64,000 nt of DNA from Sphingomonas sp. (GCF_017304615.1 NZ_JAFKLZ010000002.1:682001-746000), one strand, 5' to 3'. Positions 1 to 8,613 are shown, counted from the stretch's first letter. The notes: generated by a model not told the origin, from the letters alone. Numbers and translations are program-made.

Positions 1-236
1 AATATACGGTGTGGGACGACAAGGTACGTAGGTTTGGGGTTAGAGTCCGACCGACGGGCCATAAAACTTACATCGTCAACTACCGGATTCGATTCAAAAC
101 AAAGCTTCATAAGCACACGATCGGATTGGTCGGAGACTTTACGCTTGAGCAAGCCCGAAACTTGGCAAGAGAACTTCGGTCCGATGCTCGCAACGGCGTC
201 GATCCGAAAAAGCGCAACCGCGTCGAGCCACAATGA
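1..236 (+). pseudogene. Tyrosine integrase fragment, arm-binding domain only
   Basis: The reading frame is open at the left window edge and stops at 234-236. The roughly 77 residues match the N-terminal DUF4102-type arm-binding domain of phage and island tyrosine integrases: the order VWDDKVRRFGVRVRPTG, then a YRIRF strand, then a helix (FTLEQARNLARE) and a GVDP turn. Intact relatives are about 400 residues long, but no core-binding or catalytic domain (Arg...His-x-x-Arg...Tyr) follows in any frame before the convergent SIR2 gene. It is therefore a remnant. Its presence marks the left part of an acquired region. Whether the start lies just outside the window cannot be seen. Confidence 0.7.
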
Positions 237-266
237 GCGGTTGAGGCCTGAGGGCAATGTCAGAAA

Positions 267-3200
267 TCAGACCGTCAGATCATATAGCCGTCGCCAGGCC
301 TTTGTCCGGCGCAACTTGGGATCGGCGTCTGCAATTACGTCCAATGCTTTGCCCAACTCATAGGGCATCTGAGACCTGTCCTCGGCAATCACCGCATCGA
401 GAAGCAAAAGTGTCTCAGCCGGAAACTTGCGAGCAAAGTCGCTCTTGCCGTCATCTGACTCCCTAGCGAGCCGGTAGGTTATCATATCGAGTTGCGCTGC
501 TGGACGCAGCAAGCCGACAACTGCCCGGACGACATCGGGGAAATTATCGCCAGATTGCTCCACCAGATGGACAAAGCTGCGCGACACGTTTTCGGTCCGA
601 AACCTTACCTGGCGGGGCCAAGCCTGCTCGATAAACGGCTTTACGAACTTAGCCCATGTCCCGTCCTCAGCTACGATATTGGCAAGCATCCACAAAGCGT
701 CTCCGCGCGCTTTGTCATCGATCGCAATCAGAACTTCGCGGGCTTCTTTGAACGAGATTGGCGGCCCACCTTCATTTTCTGGCCTGGTGAGAACCACCAT
801 CTTTTGAACCCAATGTCGCTGGTCAGATTCGTCCAACTCCCACTTCGCTTTGCCTTTCAGCACAGCAAGCAAACTAGGGCAGAGAATTTTCAGCGTTTTG
901 GAGGAAGGCCATTTAGGGTTAGCGCCAAATCCGTGCCAGGCCGCCTCCGCCAGCGGATGATCGATCGCGAACATTGGTCGGAGAACGCGATCCGACCATT
1001 CCGAGAACCAATGATCAAGCCAAGGGAAATGCCGCGCAACTACGCAAGCGGCATGCCCGCCCCCGTCACCACGCGCTTTGAATAACAGCTCAAAACGCTC
1101 ACCAACGCCGTCTGGCATCGGGCCGTCTTTATTCGCCGTGCCTGGCATGAGTTCCCATAGCGCTTCGGCTAGTTGACCTATGGGGCTATTGATTGCCTTG
1201 CTAACGGAGACCTCAGAGCGGTCCTGAACGACGCCACCGACCGTCGTATGCCCTATTCCGCTTGTGGTGACTTCCGCTGGCGCAGCTACATAAGGCGCGA
1301 TAATTTTATCGATGATACCGAGCGCGCGGGGGCGATCCGCCTCCGCCAGGGCTTTCAAGTGTTTCTCAAACCATCTTGGGACCGAATGTCTCAAGGCCTC
1401 CAAAACATCGGTAGGAAGCTGGCTTATCGTTTGGGCCGCGAGCCATCGCAATCTCAGCGACGTGCCTTCGGGCCAGTTGGAGAGCAACGCTTCCCAGAAA
1501 TCGGTCGGGAAGTCCCCCCCTCTCATGGCAAAGCGGAGCGCGGCGAGAGCTTTAAACGGCCGCGACGCGACCAGGCCTTCGAACGGACGAAAATCTCGTA
1601 ACTCGCGGTGCCGGCTCTCCGTCTTGTTTCGGGCCTCATGGAGAATTTGGGAAATGGAGACAGATTCGATCCCACGTGTATCGGTAACTCGCTCGACCAT
1701 CCCGCCACGAGAATCGAGCGAACGATCTGCACCGCGAGCCCAGTCGTCAGACCAGTTCGGATCAACCCCCTTTAGCGATGTCAGCGCTTTCGACGCGACC
1801 GGCGATAACTGGCAGCCATTCAACTCCAGCCACAAAAGTCTTTCAGCCGAATACACGGCCCTCCGCCGTCGGAATTCAGACGCCTTCTCATTTTCCCATC
1901 GAGCAGGGCCTTTCGTGATTCTTCGCTCAATCAATCGGCGCTGCTTTAAAGTGAGATCGCTCCACCGCGCTCGCAACGTGATGAGGAGTTCCCTCTGCGA
2001 ATGCGGATCCCAGAAGACTCGATCATCAACGTCGGACAGGATCGCGACGACTTTGTTCGGAGGAACGACCTCGCCGAACATCGCCGTATACATTGACAAC
2101 TTGCCGAAGAAGTACGTGTCATCGATCGGCCATTGGGCGAGTTCGAGCGCGGCTAGCGCGGGATCGAAGTTCGCAAGCCTATCGAAAAGGTCTCGGAACC
2201 ACAGGAAATATAGCGTCTTACGCCCATGAAAAGATTCTCCCCGTTCCCCGGTGGGATGGAGTGTCGGCGTTTGCCACCATTGCGTGCCTATCTCATCGAG
2301 AAGGCTAGACGCGGTAATGAGAGCACGCCGCACGATACCAGTTACCGATGCAAGGTGCTCATCTGGGATAGCGAGTTCGTCGTTGTGCCGGTCCAACACT
2401 CTGACATTGGCATCGATGAGCCGCCGAAGAAGTAAGTCACCCCAGCTTTCTTCGATAGGATAACTGCGTCCGAACCTTTCGCGACCGAACTCAACATATG
2501 GCTGAGAAATGCGATCGAAAAATCTCAGGGAAGTTGCCGACCAGCCTTCTTTGCCGACCATCGAGCGAAAATCGTACCAAGCATATTCGCGGCTAAAATT
2601 CCCGCGTTGATCGTGGCTTTCCAGATATAGCCTCCAAAAAGTGGTGGCTTCTTGGGGCATGTCGGTGTCTCGCTGATCCAGCCGCCTAGACACGAACCAG
2701 AGCAAATTTGGATTCAGTTGCTTCCAACCCGCCGCCCACCAAATGGCGGTGGGTTGATGCATCACATCACCAAACCAACTAGCGATATGATGCAGTCGTT
2801 CGGGCAGTGGATTTGCCCATTGTGCATTCCATCCTCTCAGTCCCGTCCTCTCGGGAAAGCTTGCATCCCCGGTTTTCCAATCGAGCGGATTGAAGCCAGG
2901 AATCACTTGCTGGCCGTTAGACTCCTTAGGAGGACGAGGCGGATCGTCATCAAGGCCATACAAATCGAGGGGATCGATCTCCTCATCGTCATTCCATGAC
3001 CGTGCCCGCGGCTCCGCGTAACGAACATTAGCGTCAAAAACGCACATCCATTCTGCCGACGGCGCCGGCTTCGCGTCAGCAAAGAGCTTCGCGCCCTGTT
3101 TGCTGCTGACCAACTCAACGACTTGTCCCCGTTCATGCGGACGGACCTCAATTGGTCGTTTCTGGGCGACCCCTATTATTTTGCTGTTCCAACCTTCCGG

Positions 3201-4037
3201 ATTTCGCACGGCTTCTGCCCAGGCTGAAAGCGTGTTCCAAAGTCCGGCATGGCCATCGCTTTTCGGATAGCAGATCGGAGTCACACCCCTATCCTGCCAT
3301 TCCTCCTCTGCATCGCCTTCGTCGCCTTGAGTAAATGCATAAATAGGCGAGTCATAGCTTACGCCATCCGCCGCGTTCAGGCCTTCCAATAAGTAGCGCA
3401 TCGGCGGGTCTTCCGCTCGATAGCCAAGCAGAACGATGGTGTATCTTTCACGCAAGGCTTTCACAAAACGGGTAGCCCAACCCTCGGACAAATAGGCTCG
3501 GCCGAAATCCGCACTGCTAATTACGTAACCGGACGCCACTCCTATCTCAGGCTTACGAAGCCGACCGTGGAGGTAAACCACACCGTCTATAGACGGTTGA
3601 AGCGACAGGTCAGGCAAGGCCGGTGGGACGACCCTTGGGACACGCTTTTCGATCGATTCAAAGAGGAGGTCGAAGTTCGTCGTAACCAGCTGAGGACGCC
3701 CATCCGCCCCTCTGGAAAGGTCGAGAATCATCTGGTGGCAGGACAGGTCGGGCTTTCTGACCACTTTGAGCGCAGAGAAAATCTCCCGATCAACCTCTGA
3801 CTGTCCAAACTCCCTGACCAGCAGACTAAATACGCGATCCGAACTGTCTCCGCGCTCCATTGCGACGCGCGCCTTTTCTGCGCCTAACTTTTCTACGACC
3901 TTTCGCGTCAGCCCGACAAAATCAGGAAGTCCGGCACGACGGGATATCCCTGCCCCACAGAAGAAAATGACATTTCCCTCATTGCGTTGGGTCAATAGGT
4001 GCGACGGAAGTACGGGACCATCAGGTAAAAAGCGCAT
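267..4037 (-). CDS. SIR2-domain protein with very long C-terminal region, putative defence effector
   Basis: This encodes 1256 residues. The first 290 or so form a SIR2/TIR-like NAD-binding domain: GAGIS at 28-32, TTNFD at 119-123 and LHGR at 156-159. These match the nucleotide-binding loop and the Asn and His catalytic positions of Sir2 NADases. The remaining 950 residues are Trp-rich and probably largely helical, with no domain I recognise. Large proteins with an N-terminal SIR2 and a long sensor-like C-terminus (the DSR1/DSR2 class) are known to deplete NAD+ after phage sensing, so defence is the likely role; that is inference from architecture. No signal peptide or membrane segment is seen. 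It is a single-gene unit with a neighbour upstream only after 700 bases. Codon use is less GC-rich than the core genes. Confidence 0.8.
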   Translation of the reverse strand: MRFLPDGPVLPSHLLTQRNEGNVIFFCGAGISRRAGLPDFVGLTRKVVEKLGAEKARVAMERGDSSDRVFSLLVREFGQSEVDREIFSALKVVRKPDLSCHQMILDLSRGADGRPQLVTTNFDLLFESIEKRVPRVVPPALPDLSLQPSIDGVVYLHGRLRKPEIGVASGYVISSADFGRAYLSEGWATRFVKALRERYTIVLLGYRAEDPPMRYLLEGLNAADGVSYDSPIYAFTQGDEGDAEEEWQDRGVTPICYPKSDGHAGLWNTLSAWAEAVRNPEGWNSKIIGVAQKRPIEVRPHERGQVVELVSSKQGAKLFADAKPAPSAEWMCVFDANVRYAEPRARSWNDDEEIDPLDLYGLDDDPPRPPKESNGQQVIPGFNPLDWKTGDASFPERTGLRGWNAQWANPLPERLHHIASWFGDVMHQPTAIWWAAGWKQLNPNLLWFVSRRLDQRDTDMPQEATTFWRLYLESHDQRGNFSREYAWYDFRSMVGKEGWSATSLRFFDRISQPYVEFGRERFGRSYPIEESWGDLLLRRLIDANVRVLDRHNDELAIPDEHLASVTGIVRRALITASSLLDEIGTQWWQTPTLHPTGERGESFHGRKTLYFLWFRDLFDRLANFDPALAALELAQWPIDDTYFFGKLSMYTAMFGEVVPPNKVVAILSDVDDRVFWDPHSQRELLITLRARWSDLTLKQRRLIERRITKGPARWENEKASEFRRRRAVYSAERLLWLELNGCQLSPVASKALTSLKGVDPNWSDDWARGADRSLDSRGGMVERVTDTRGIESVSISQILHEARNKTESRHRELRDFRPFEGLVASRPFKALAALRFAMRGGDFPTDFWEALLSNWPEGTSLRLRWLAAQTISQLPTDVLEALRHSVPRWFEKHLKALAEADRPRALGIIDKIIAPYVAAPAEVTTSGIGHTTVGGVVQDRSEVSVSKAINSPIGQLAEALWELMPGTANKDGPMPDGVGERFELLFKARGDGGGHAACVVARHFPWLDHWFSEWSDRVLRPMFAIDHPLAEAAWHGFGANPKWPSSKTLKILCPSLLAVLKGKAKWELDESDQRHWVQKMVVLTRPENEGGPPISFKEAREVLIAIDDKARGDALWMLANIVAEDGTWAKFVKPFIEQAWPRQVRFRTENVSRSFVHLVEQSGDNFPDVVRAVVGLLRPAAQLDMITYRLARESDDGKSDFARKFPAETLLLLDAVIAEDRSQMPYELGKALDVIADADPKLRRTKAWRRLYDLTV

Positions 4038-4740
4038 CCCCGCCTATTACCCGATGCCGACGCTTTTTCACACGCAACTTGTCCCGTCTTGGACGGGTTC
4101 CCCGTTGTTACCCCGACCAATCAAAGTTCGTGGGGCGCGGATGCAAGCAGCTTAAAGTGGATAAGCGCGCCTCAAACGAGAATCAATTTGGCAAACAGAG
4201 TTGGATGGCCAGCTGAAGATGCAAATCATGACTCGGTGCGAAAACTGCAGATGAAACGGGTTTTGCCCGCTTCATGCTCTACGGCGTGGTAGACGCTCAA
4301 TTCGGATGAAATGCAGTGAAATGACTTCCGAGAGGGAATGAAACGCCCCTCTTTATGCCTCGTTGCCGGGATGCCCGCTTAGGCTGTGTGGATTGGCTGC
4401 CCTAGGGCGGCATGACATCGGCGCGAGAACGACGCAAAATACGCTCGCCGCTGTCGTCACCGTGGAATCATCATTCGGATTGAGTCCCGGCGCCAGTATA
4501 CAGATGTGGGAGCGATGCGGCGCATCGCAGTTGGCGCGTCCAATCCCAATTGTGAGGTTAGCTTGGCATGTGTCGGTACTCACAAGACGCGCGGCGAACG
4601 CATGACCTGCTTGGATGACAGCTTCAAACCTAGGGCAATGGTTTAACTTGCTCCCCAGGATGATGGACAGTGAGATCGATCGGCAACAAAGATACAGGAC
4701 AGCCATCGAGCCAGTGAAGGCATACTCACACTAACCTTTC
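4038..4740. other. 700-base stretch without a supported gene
   Basis: The gap separates the SIR2 gene (which starts at 4037, leftward) from the end of the metallo-beta-lactamase gene. Open frames exist on both strands around 4353-4706, but neither has a convincing ribosome site, recognisable family or coding-like composition. The promoter of the SIR2 gene should lie at the left end. I see no tRNA, insertion-sequence ends or strong terminator. It may be decayed sequence from an earlier insertion. Confidence 0.5.
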
Positions 4741-5988
4741 TCAAATCTCCGACCATTCTCCATCGGGTGAAGGCCTGACATTAGGGAACAGCTCAGCGTA
4801 ACGATGAGGTTGCATAGTATGGATGGGGACAAGCCTACTCGCCCCCACTCCATCGACAAAACGGGCAAGGTCGGAAACGTGGGCGTGACCGGAGGTGTGG
4901 TGGATTTCGAAGTTCATGCCTTGAGCGTCGGCCCACGCCCTCAAATCGAGCTTCTCCCGATCCAGATAGCCCGGCCAGAGCGACCAGATGACCTTACCTC
5001 CCACCAATCCACCGATGCTTTCCGCATCCTCGATCATGGACGAGCGGAACATCATCACCCATTGATCTCCGCTCGCTCCTATATCTGAGGCGAACACGCG
5101 ATGCCGCCGATAAGGTTCGACCAGATCGAACCGCTTGCCCCTGACAATCCGAGCCTTCTGCCGCTTCGGTAGGTACACCTTCATACTCGATGACGGCGAT
5201 CGCGGGCTGGGCAGCGATGATTTGCCAAGCGCGTCAAGAATGTTCGCCGTGTAGGCGTCCGCAATGAACTTCCTACCGGAGCGCAGCGTCGCCCTATAGA
5301 AGGTGACAAGGCGGTCGATGTTCTGAGCCGAGAAGCAGGCAAGGACGATCCCGCTGGTGTCCGCAATCGATGCGGCAATGTGAGTTTCGACCTGATCTTC
5401 CGTCAACGGGGCGGGCGAGTCTTCCCGACCCAGCACCGTTCCTTCCATCAGTAGCACATCGACCGAGGCAGGCGGATCGGCCAGAAAGGCATCGAACGCC
5501 CATGCTTTCCGGCCATGTGCGCGGAAGTCTCCGCTATAGAGCAGCCGTCGCCCGTCCGCTTCGACCAACAGCGCGTAGGAATCAAAGGCCGAATGATCCA
5601 TCAGATAGGGCGTGACCCGGAACGGACCGACATTGAACGCGCCCCTATGGCCATAAGTTGTAACTGGCTGAGCGAAGTCCCTACCTGTCGTGAAAGCCGA
5701 GGCGACTTCCAACAAGCGCCGTGCGCCATCGCCGATGTAGACCGGTACCGATGGATGCACGACTTCGAGCAACCCGTAATGATCGGAGTGAGGGTGGCTG
5801 ATTAGGATCCCGAGCAGGTCGGAATTGTCACCGTCCACCAATCCCTCAACTTGAGGCAGCAAGCTCCGATCAGGCTTCCCAGCTTCCAATGGCAGACCCA
5901 AGTCGAGCAGCAGTGATTTCCCGCCGGACTCAACCTCAACGCAATTGCCACCGATGACGGCCGCGCCGCGATGGATTCGGAAGCGCAT
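4741..5988 (-). CDS. MBL-fold metallo-hydrolase, RNase J / beta-CASP-like
   Basis: This encodes 415 residues. HPHSDH at 65-70 is the metal-binding motif of the metallo-beta-lactamase fold. Asp-His at 131-132 and GDF at 153-155 supply further ligands. Near the C-terminus a HTSGHAH motif and a VPIHT strand resemble beta-CASP motifs of RNase J-like ribonucleases, so RNA or DNA cleavage is more likely than lactamase activity. No signal peptide is present, so it should be cytoplasmic. It starts only 2 bases after the stop of the upstream PD-(D/E)XK-like gene, so the two are surely co-transcribed and perhaps translationally coupled. Substrate is unknown; a role in a nuclease-based defence or toxin module is inference from context. 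Confidence 0.8.
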   Translation of the reverse strand: MRFRIHRGAAVIGGNCVEVESGGKSLLLDLGLPLEAGKPDRSLLPQVEGLVDGDNSDLLGILISHPHSDHYGLLEVVHPSVPVYIGDGARRLLEVASAFTTGRDFAQPVTTYGHRGAFNVGPFRVTPYLMDHSAFDSYALLVEADGRRLLYSGDFRAHGRKAWAFDAFLADPPASVDVLLMEGTVLGREDSPAPLTEDQVETHIAASIADTSGIVLACFSAQNIDRLVTFYRATLRSGRKFIADAYTANILDALGKSSLPSPRSPSSSMKVYLPKRQKARIVRGKRFDLVEPYRRHRVFASDIGASGDQWVMMFRSSMIEDAESIGGLVGGKVIWSLWPGYLDREKLDLRAWADAQGMNFEIHHTSGHAHVSDLARFVDGVGASRLVPIHTMQPHRYAELFPNVRPSPDGEWSEI

Positions 5989-5990
5989 AC

Positions 5991-6791
5991 TTACACTCTT
6001 GTCCGGTCATCTATCGCCGACAAAGCCGCCATCAGATCAGTATCGGGCCAGACGAACGACTTAGGGAAGGCTTCGAACGCAAAGGACAGTCGAACTTTCT
6101 GCCGTTCTGCCCCCAGCGCCGCTACGCCCTGCGATAGCCCCGCCTCAAACCAGTCGAGAGCCAGACCGCTGTAATAAGTGTGCGGCGCAAGGACTGACAG
6201 TCGCACATCCGAGGCTTCAACAAGCAACTTATCGCTATAGCCGAGTCGAGCGCGATACTCTCGGCTCAGCAGCCAAACAAAACCATACTTCAGGATTTCT
6301 ACCGCCGCATAGAGCGCATTGTCGCTCCCTACCTTCAACTCCACGAAGTCGAAGGCATCAAGGCTGCGCCGATGGACGAGATCAATCGCCCGCCGCCGAT
6401 CTCCGCCGCCCGCAATTATTCCCGATGCGATGGGAACCTGATTCGACCAATCCTCCCGGCCCTGTGACCGCGCCGCGCGGACGATGGCCCGCTCCAGCGT
6501 CACTTCAGGGCTCGAATTATGGTCAGCGTGATCGCACTTGGGATCGAACCACCGCCAGTTTTCATGCGATGGCAGCCTGGTCAATGCGCCAATGCATCCA
6601 AGCCAGTTTTCGGCCACCAATCCGAATAATCCGCGCACAAAGCGTTCACCGTTGAATGTCGCCGGCGGCATCCGGCTCAGTCCTTGAATCGCAGATCGAT
6701 GCTTGATGCTGGCGATCTTCAACTGACTGGCCGCCAAGCGATCAACACCGTCAAACAATGACAGCGGCGCAGCGGTCCTAGCCGACAACAT
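5991..6791 (-). CDS. Unknown protein with PD-(D/E)XK-like core
   Basis: This encodes 266 residues when started at 6791, where a GGGGAG ribosome site lies 9 bases upstream; the in-frame ATG at 6800 sits too close to that site. I do not recognise a named family. Residues 130-175 read as a PD-(D/E)XK nuclease core: Asp137 ending a strand (AIDLV), then FVELKVGSD with Glu151 and Lys153, then a helix (YAAVEILKYGFVWL). This spacing is typical of restriction-like endonucleases, but I identify it by eye only. It is the first gene of an operon with the MBL-fold gene and is divergent from an XRE regulator across a palindrome, which suggests repression by that regulator. Confidence 0.6.
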   Translation of the reverse strand: MLSARTAAPLSLFDGVDRLAASQLKIASIKHRSAIQGLSRMPPATFNGERFVRGLFGLVAENWLGCIGALTRLPSHENWRWFDPKCDHADHNSSPEVTLERAIVRAARSQGREDWSNQVPIASGIIAGGGDRRRAIDLVHRRSLDAFDFVELKVGSDNALYAAVEILKYGFVWLLSREYRARLGYSDKLLVEASDVRLSVLAPHTYYSGLALDWFEAGLSQGVAALGAERQKVRLSFAFEAFPKSFVWPDTDLMAALSAIDDRTRV

Positions 6792-6832
6792 AGCTTGCAT
6801 CTCCCCTCGAAGGCCGAGCCAAAGGGAGGTGC

Positions 6833-6845
6833 TAGTATCATACTA
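6833..6845. promoter_or_regulatory. Perfect palindrome, candidate operator for the divergent XRE regulator
   Basis: TAGTAT-C-ATACTA is a perfect 6+6 inverted repeat with a one-base centre. It lies between the divergent starts of the nuclease-like operon (6791) and the XRE gene (6915). XRE/Cro-type repressors bind such short palindromes. The site is placed to control the leftward operon promoter and perhaps autoregulate the XRE gene. No binding evidence is available. Confidence 0.5.
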
Positions 6846-6914
6846 CTGGTAAAATGGCATCAGTCAGCCTGTCGCTTGATACCACCGTATGTCAGCAGCG
6901 GGCAAGTTCCGGCA

Positions 6915-7256
6915 ATGAATCTCAAGGATCGCGTTGCCAGCAGAATAAAGACTATCCGGAAACTCCGGCAGCTGACTCAGGAGCAGCTTGCGCAGCGCGT
7001 CGATCGAACCGTGTTTGCCATTTCTCAGCTAGAACGAGGAAGAAGCTTACCGAGCTTCGAAACCTTAGAACGTCTTTCGGTCGCGTTAGAGGTGCCGGTG
7101 AAAGAGTTCTTCGATGATGGCAGCGAGACAGCTGGCATGTCATCGCACCGCCTCATCCTTACCACGGCGGTTGCCGACCGGGTTCGATCGATGGCGGACG
7201 ACCAGATCGAGGCGACGCTTCGCATGATGGACGCGATGTGGCCGAAGGCGCGCTAG
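6915..7256 (+). CDS. XRE-family HTH transcriptional regulator
   Basis: This encodes 113 residues from the ATG at 6915; an upstream in-frame start exists, but the helix-turn-helix begins at the normal distance from this ATG. Residues 7-66 form a Cro/CI-type HTH (LTQEQLAQRVDRTVFAISQLERGRSLPSFETLERL). The C-terminal 45 residues carry no recognised ligand-binding domain. It is divergent from the PD-(D/E)XK-like and MBL operon, so it is probably that operon's repressor, acting at the palindrome at 6833-6845. Confidence 0.8.
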   Translation: MNLKDRVASRIKTIRKLRQLTQEQLAQRVDRTVFAISQLERGRSLPSFETLERLSVALEVPVKEFFDDGSETAGMSSHRLILTTAVADRVRSMADDQIEATLRMMDAMWPKAR

Positions 7257-7354
7257 TAAGGCGATTTGCGGACTATAAAAAAAGGGGTCCCACTACGGCG
7301 TAGCGGCAAGCGTTATGCTTCTCCCCAATAGAGTCACGTGATTTAGGACGGCCT

Positions 7355-7525
7355 CTATTTTGCCCAGTGCCCCAAAACCCATTCCCACTGCCGGCGTTCA
7401 TAGTCGTATCGCCAGTGAGCGCGGACCCATTTGGTTTTGCCGATTGGCCGGATAGTTCTCATGTTTTGCATTCGGTCTATCGGCTTGGGAGGGCGAGGCG
7501 GATGAATTTTTCGGGGCTTATACAT
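7355..7525 (-). CDS. Small unknown basic protein with W-x-x-HW motifs
   Basis: This encodes 56 residues, basic and proline-rich at the N-terminus, then two aromatic repeats, WVRAHWRYD and WEWVLGHW. They resemble the W-V-x-G-H-W repeat of YXWGXW-type cell-envelope proteins, but no signal peptide is present. The start at 7525 has a GAGGAA ribosome site 6 bases upstream. An extension upstream of this ATG would overlap the neighbouring gene. It lies 10 bases behind the 85-residue gene and is likely in the same transcript. Function is unknown. Confidence 0.5.
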   Translation of the reverse strand: MYKPRKIHPPRPPKPIDRMQNMRTIRPIGKTKWVRAHWRYDYERRQWEWVLGHWAK

Positions 7526-7535
7526 CGTCGGTTCC

Positions 7536-7793
7536 TCAGATGGTGTATCGCTTCCACGGCAGGCGATTGAGCGAAATCTGAGAAAGAAACCGGACGATGT
7601 CCTGCCTACCAAAAAAGGTTGCACCACCGGCGTTATCCTGTCCCATCAAAATAATGGGAACGTTAGAAAATAGGGGGGCGAAGCTTCTGGCAGTCGATAG
7701 AGCCTGCGCCCTGTCATCAACCACGTGCTTTTTTACTGCGACCACAGCAAAGACAACTCCTTGCTCTCGGACCAATGCTCCGTCGATTTGCAT
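7536..7793 (-). CDS. Small conserved hypothetical protein, 85 residues
   Basis: The start at 7793 is preceded by a GGAGAG ribosome site. The protein reads as a compact alternating alpha/beta fold: GVVFAVVAVKKHVVD strand-helix, a SNVPIILMGQD strand, and a C-terminal FFGRQDIVRFLSQISLNRLPWKRY helix and tail. I recall similar short proteins scattered in proteobacterial genomes, but with no known role. It is the first gene of a probable two-gene leftward transcript with the 56-residue gene. Function unknown. Confidence 0.6.
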   Translation of the reverse strand: MQIDGALVREQGVVFAVVAVKKHVVDDRAQALSTARSFAPLFSNVPIILMGQDNAGGATFFGRQDIVRFLSQISLNRLPWKRYTI

Positions 7794-7809
7794 TCAAACT
7801 CTCCATATG

Positions 7810-7838
7810 AAAAAAAGGCCGCACCATTCGGTGCGGCC
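7810..7838 (-). terminator. Rho-independent terminator of the DUF2188 gene
   Basis: A perfect 9-bp stem (GGCCGCACC at 7817-7825 with GGTGCGGCC at 7830-7838) has a 4-base loop. It is followed, in the leftward direction, by seven T residues. It lies immediately downstream of the DUF2188 gene stop at 7847. Confidence 0.85.
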
Positions 7839-7846
7839 AATCTAAA

Positions 7847-8071
7847 TCACCCTTTCGGCGGGAACGGGTCGTGCCCGTAGGACCAAGCTTCACGGAACCT
7901 GGCATCCTGTCCCTGGATACGCAGTTCGGAACCTTGGTTCCGCGCGATTTCCCGCCCCAGCTCGATAGCCTCACGCTGAGTGTCGCACGAAGCGGTGAGA
8001 CGGGTGTTGCCCTCGCCGCGCACACCCCAGCCATCGCCGTTGCGGACCACATACTGATTTTTACCAGCCAC
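7847..8071 (-). CDS. DUF2188-like small protein
   Basis: This encodes 74 residues from a GTG at 8071, with an AAAGG-type ribosome site just upstream. The pattern is a strand (KNQYVVRNGDGWGVRGEGNTR), a second strand, a helix (DTQREAIELGREIARNQGSELRIQG) and a C-terminal SYGHDPFPPKG. That is the DUF2188 fold of short DNA- or dsRNA-associated-looking proteins whose function is not established. A longer reading with an ATG at 8164 would run into the operator between divergent genes and is less likely. It is terminated by a clear hairpin and is divergent from the XRE-ImmA pair. Confidence 0.65.
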   Translation of the reverse strand: MAGKNQYVVRNGDGWGVRGEGNTRLTASCDTQREAIELGREIARNQGSELRIQGQDARFREAWSYGHDPFPPKG

Positions 8072-8145
8072 AATCTTACCTTTCGTTCTGGAATCGCGCC
8101 CATAGGGTTGACTCAGCCCCGATGACGTGATTCCCCGTCCTATCG

Positions 8146-8181
8146 GTAAGACAGTTTCAGTCACGAGACGACTTGTCTTAC
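8146..8181. promoter_or_regulatory. Inverted GTAAGACA / TGTCTTAC pair, candidate operator
   Basis: GTAAGACA at 8146-8153 and its exact reverse complement TGTCTTAC at 8174-8181 are separated by 20 bases. Centre spacing is 28 bases, close to three helical turns. They lie between the divergent DUF2188 and XRE genes, so both copies would face the same side of the helix for a dimeric repressor. The adjacent XRE protein is the obvious candidate binder. Confidence 0.5.
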
Positions 8182-8241
8182 ATGTGCAACACTATGGGCG
8201 TCGGCGACGGGTTAGTCAACCCGCCGGGACGCGGAGATTTT

Positions 8242-8613
8242 ATGGCGCTTCCTATCGAGGATCAGGGTCGCCTCCCGATACAGGAATTGGGGCGATTAAT
8301 AAGCAGGAAGCGAGAAGGCCGAGGGATTCGGACGGCAGCCTTGGAGGCTAACGTAAGCCCAGCCACATTATCTCGCGTTGAAAATGGAAATGTTCCAGAT
8401 TTGGCAACATTTGCGAAAATCTGTCGGTGGCTGGAGATTGATCCTGCTCAGTTCTTGGGGGTTGAGACCAGAACTGCAAATGAACGCCCCGCTGTTGTTC
8501 ATTTTCGGAAAAAAAAGACTGTTTCCCCGGATACAGCCACGTCGCTCGGAGCGCTTATTTTGGCCGCTCAGGGTGCGCTTGATGCACATTTTCAAACGCT
8601 CCAGCCACGGTAG
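8242..8613 (+). CDS. XRE-family regulator of the ImmA/IrrE pair
   Basis: This encodes 123 residues from the ATG at 8242, which has a GCGGAG ribosome site; the frame stays open upstream through the operator region. An HTH spans residues 15-72 (IRTAALEANVSPATLSRVENGNVPDLATFAKI). The C-terminal part has a basic FRKKK segment and a helix. The stop is directly followed by the ATG of the metalloprotease gene, so the two are translationally coupled. In such ImmR/ImmA-like pairs the protease cleaves the regulator to relieve repression; that mechanism is inferred here. Confidence 0.8.
   Translation: MALPIEDQGRLPIQELGRLISRKREGRGIRTAALEANVSPATLSRVENGNVPDLATFAKICRWLEIDPAQFLGVETRTANERPAVVHFRKKKTVSPDTATSLGALILAAQGALDAHFQTLQPR

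Noticed and set aside
1660-1710. tRNA-like string (ATTCGATCCCACG...) inside the SIR2 gene
   Set aside because: It resembles a tRNA T-arm on the opposite strand, but no acceptor stem or anticodon arm can be formed, and it lies in a well-defined coding region.
4353-4706. 117-codon leftward frame and an 80-codon rightward frame in the gap after the SIR2 gene
   Set aside because: No ribosome site, no family resemblance, and the two frames compete for the same bases; not supported as genes.
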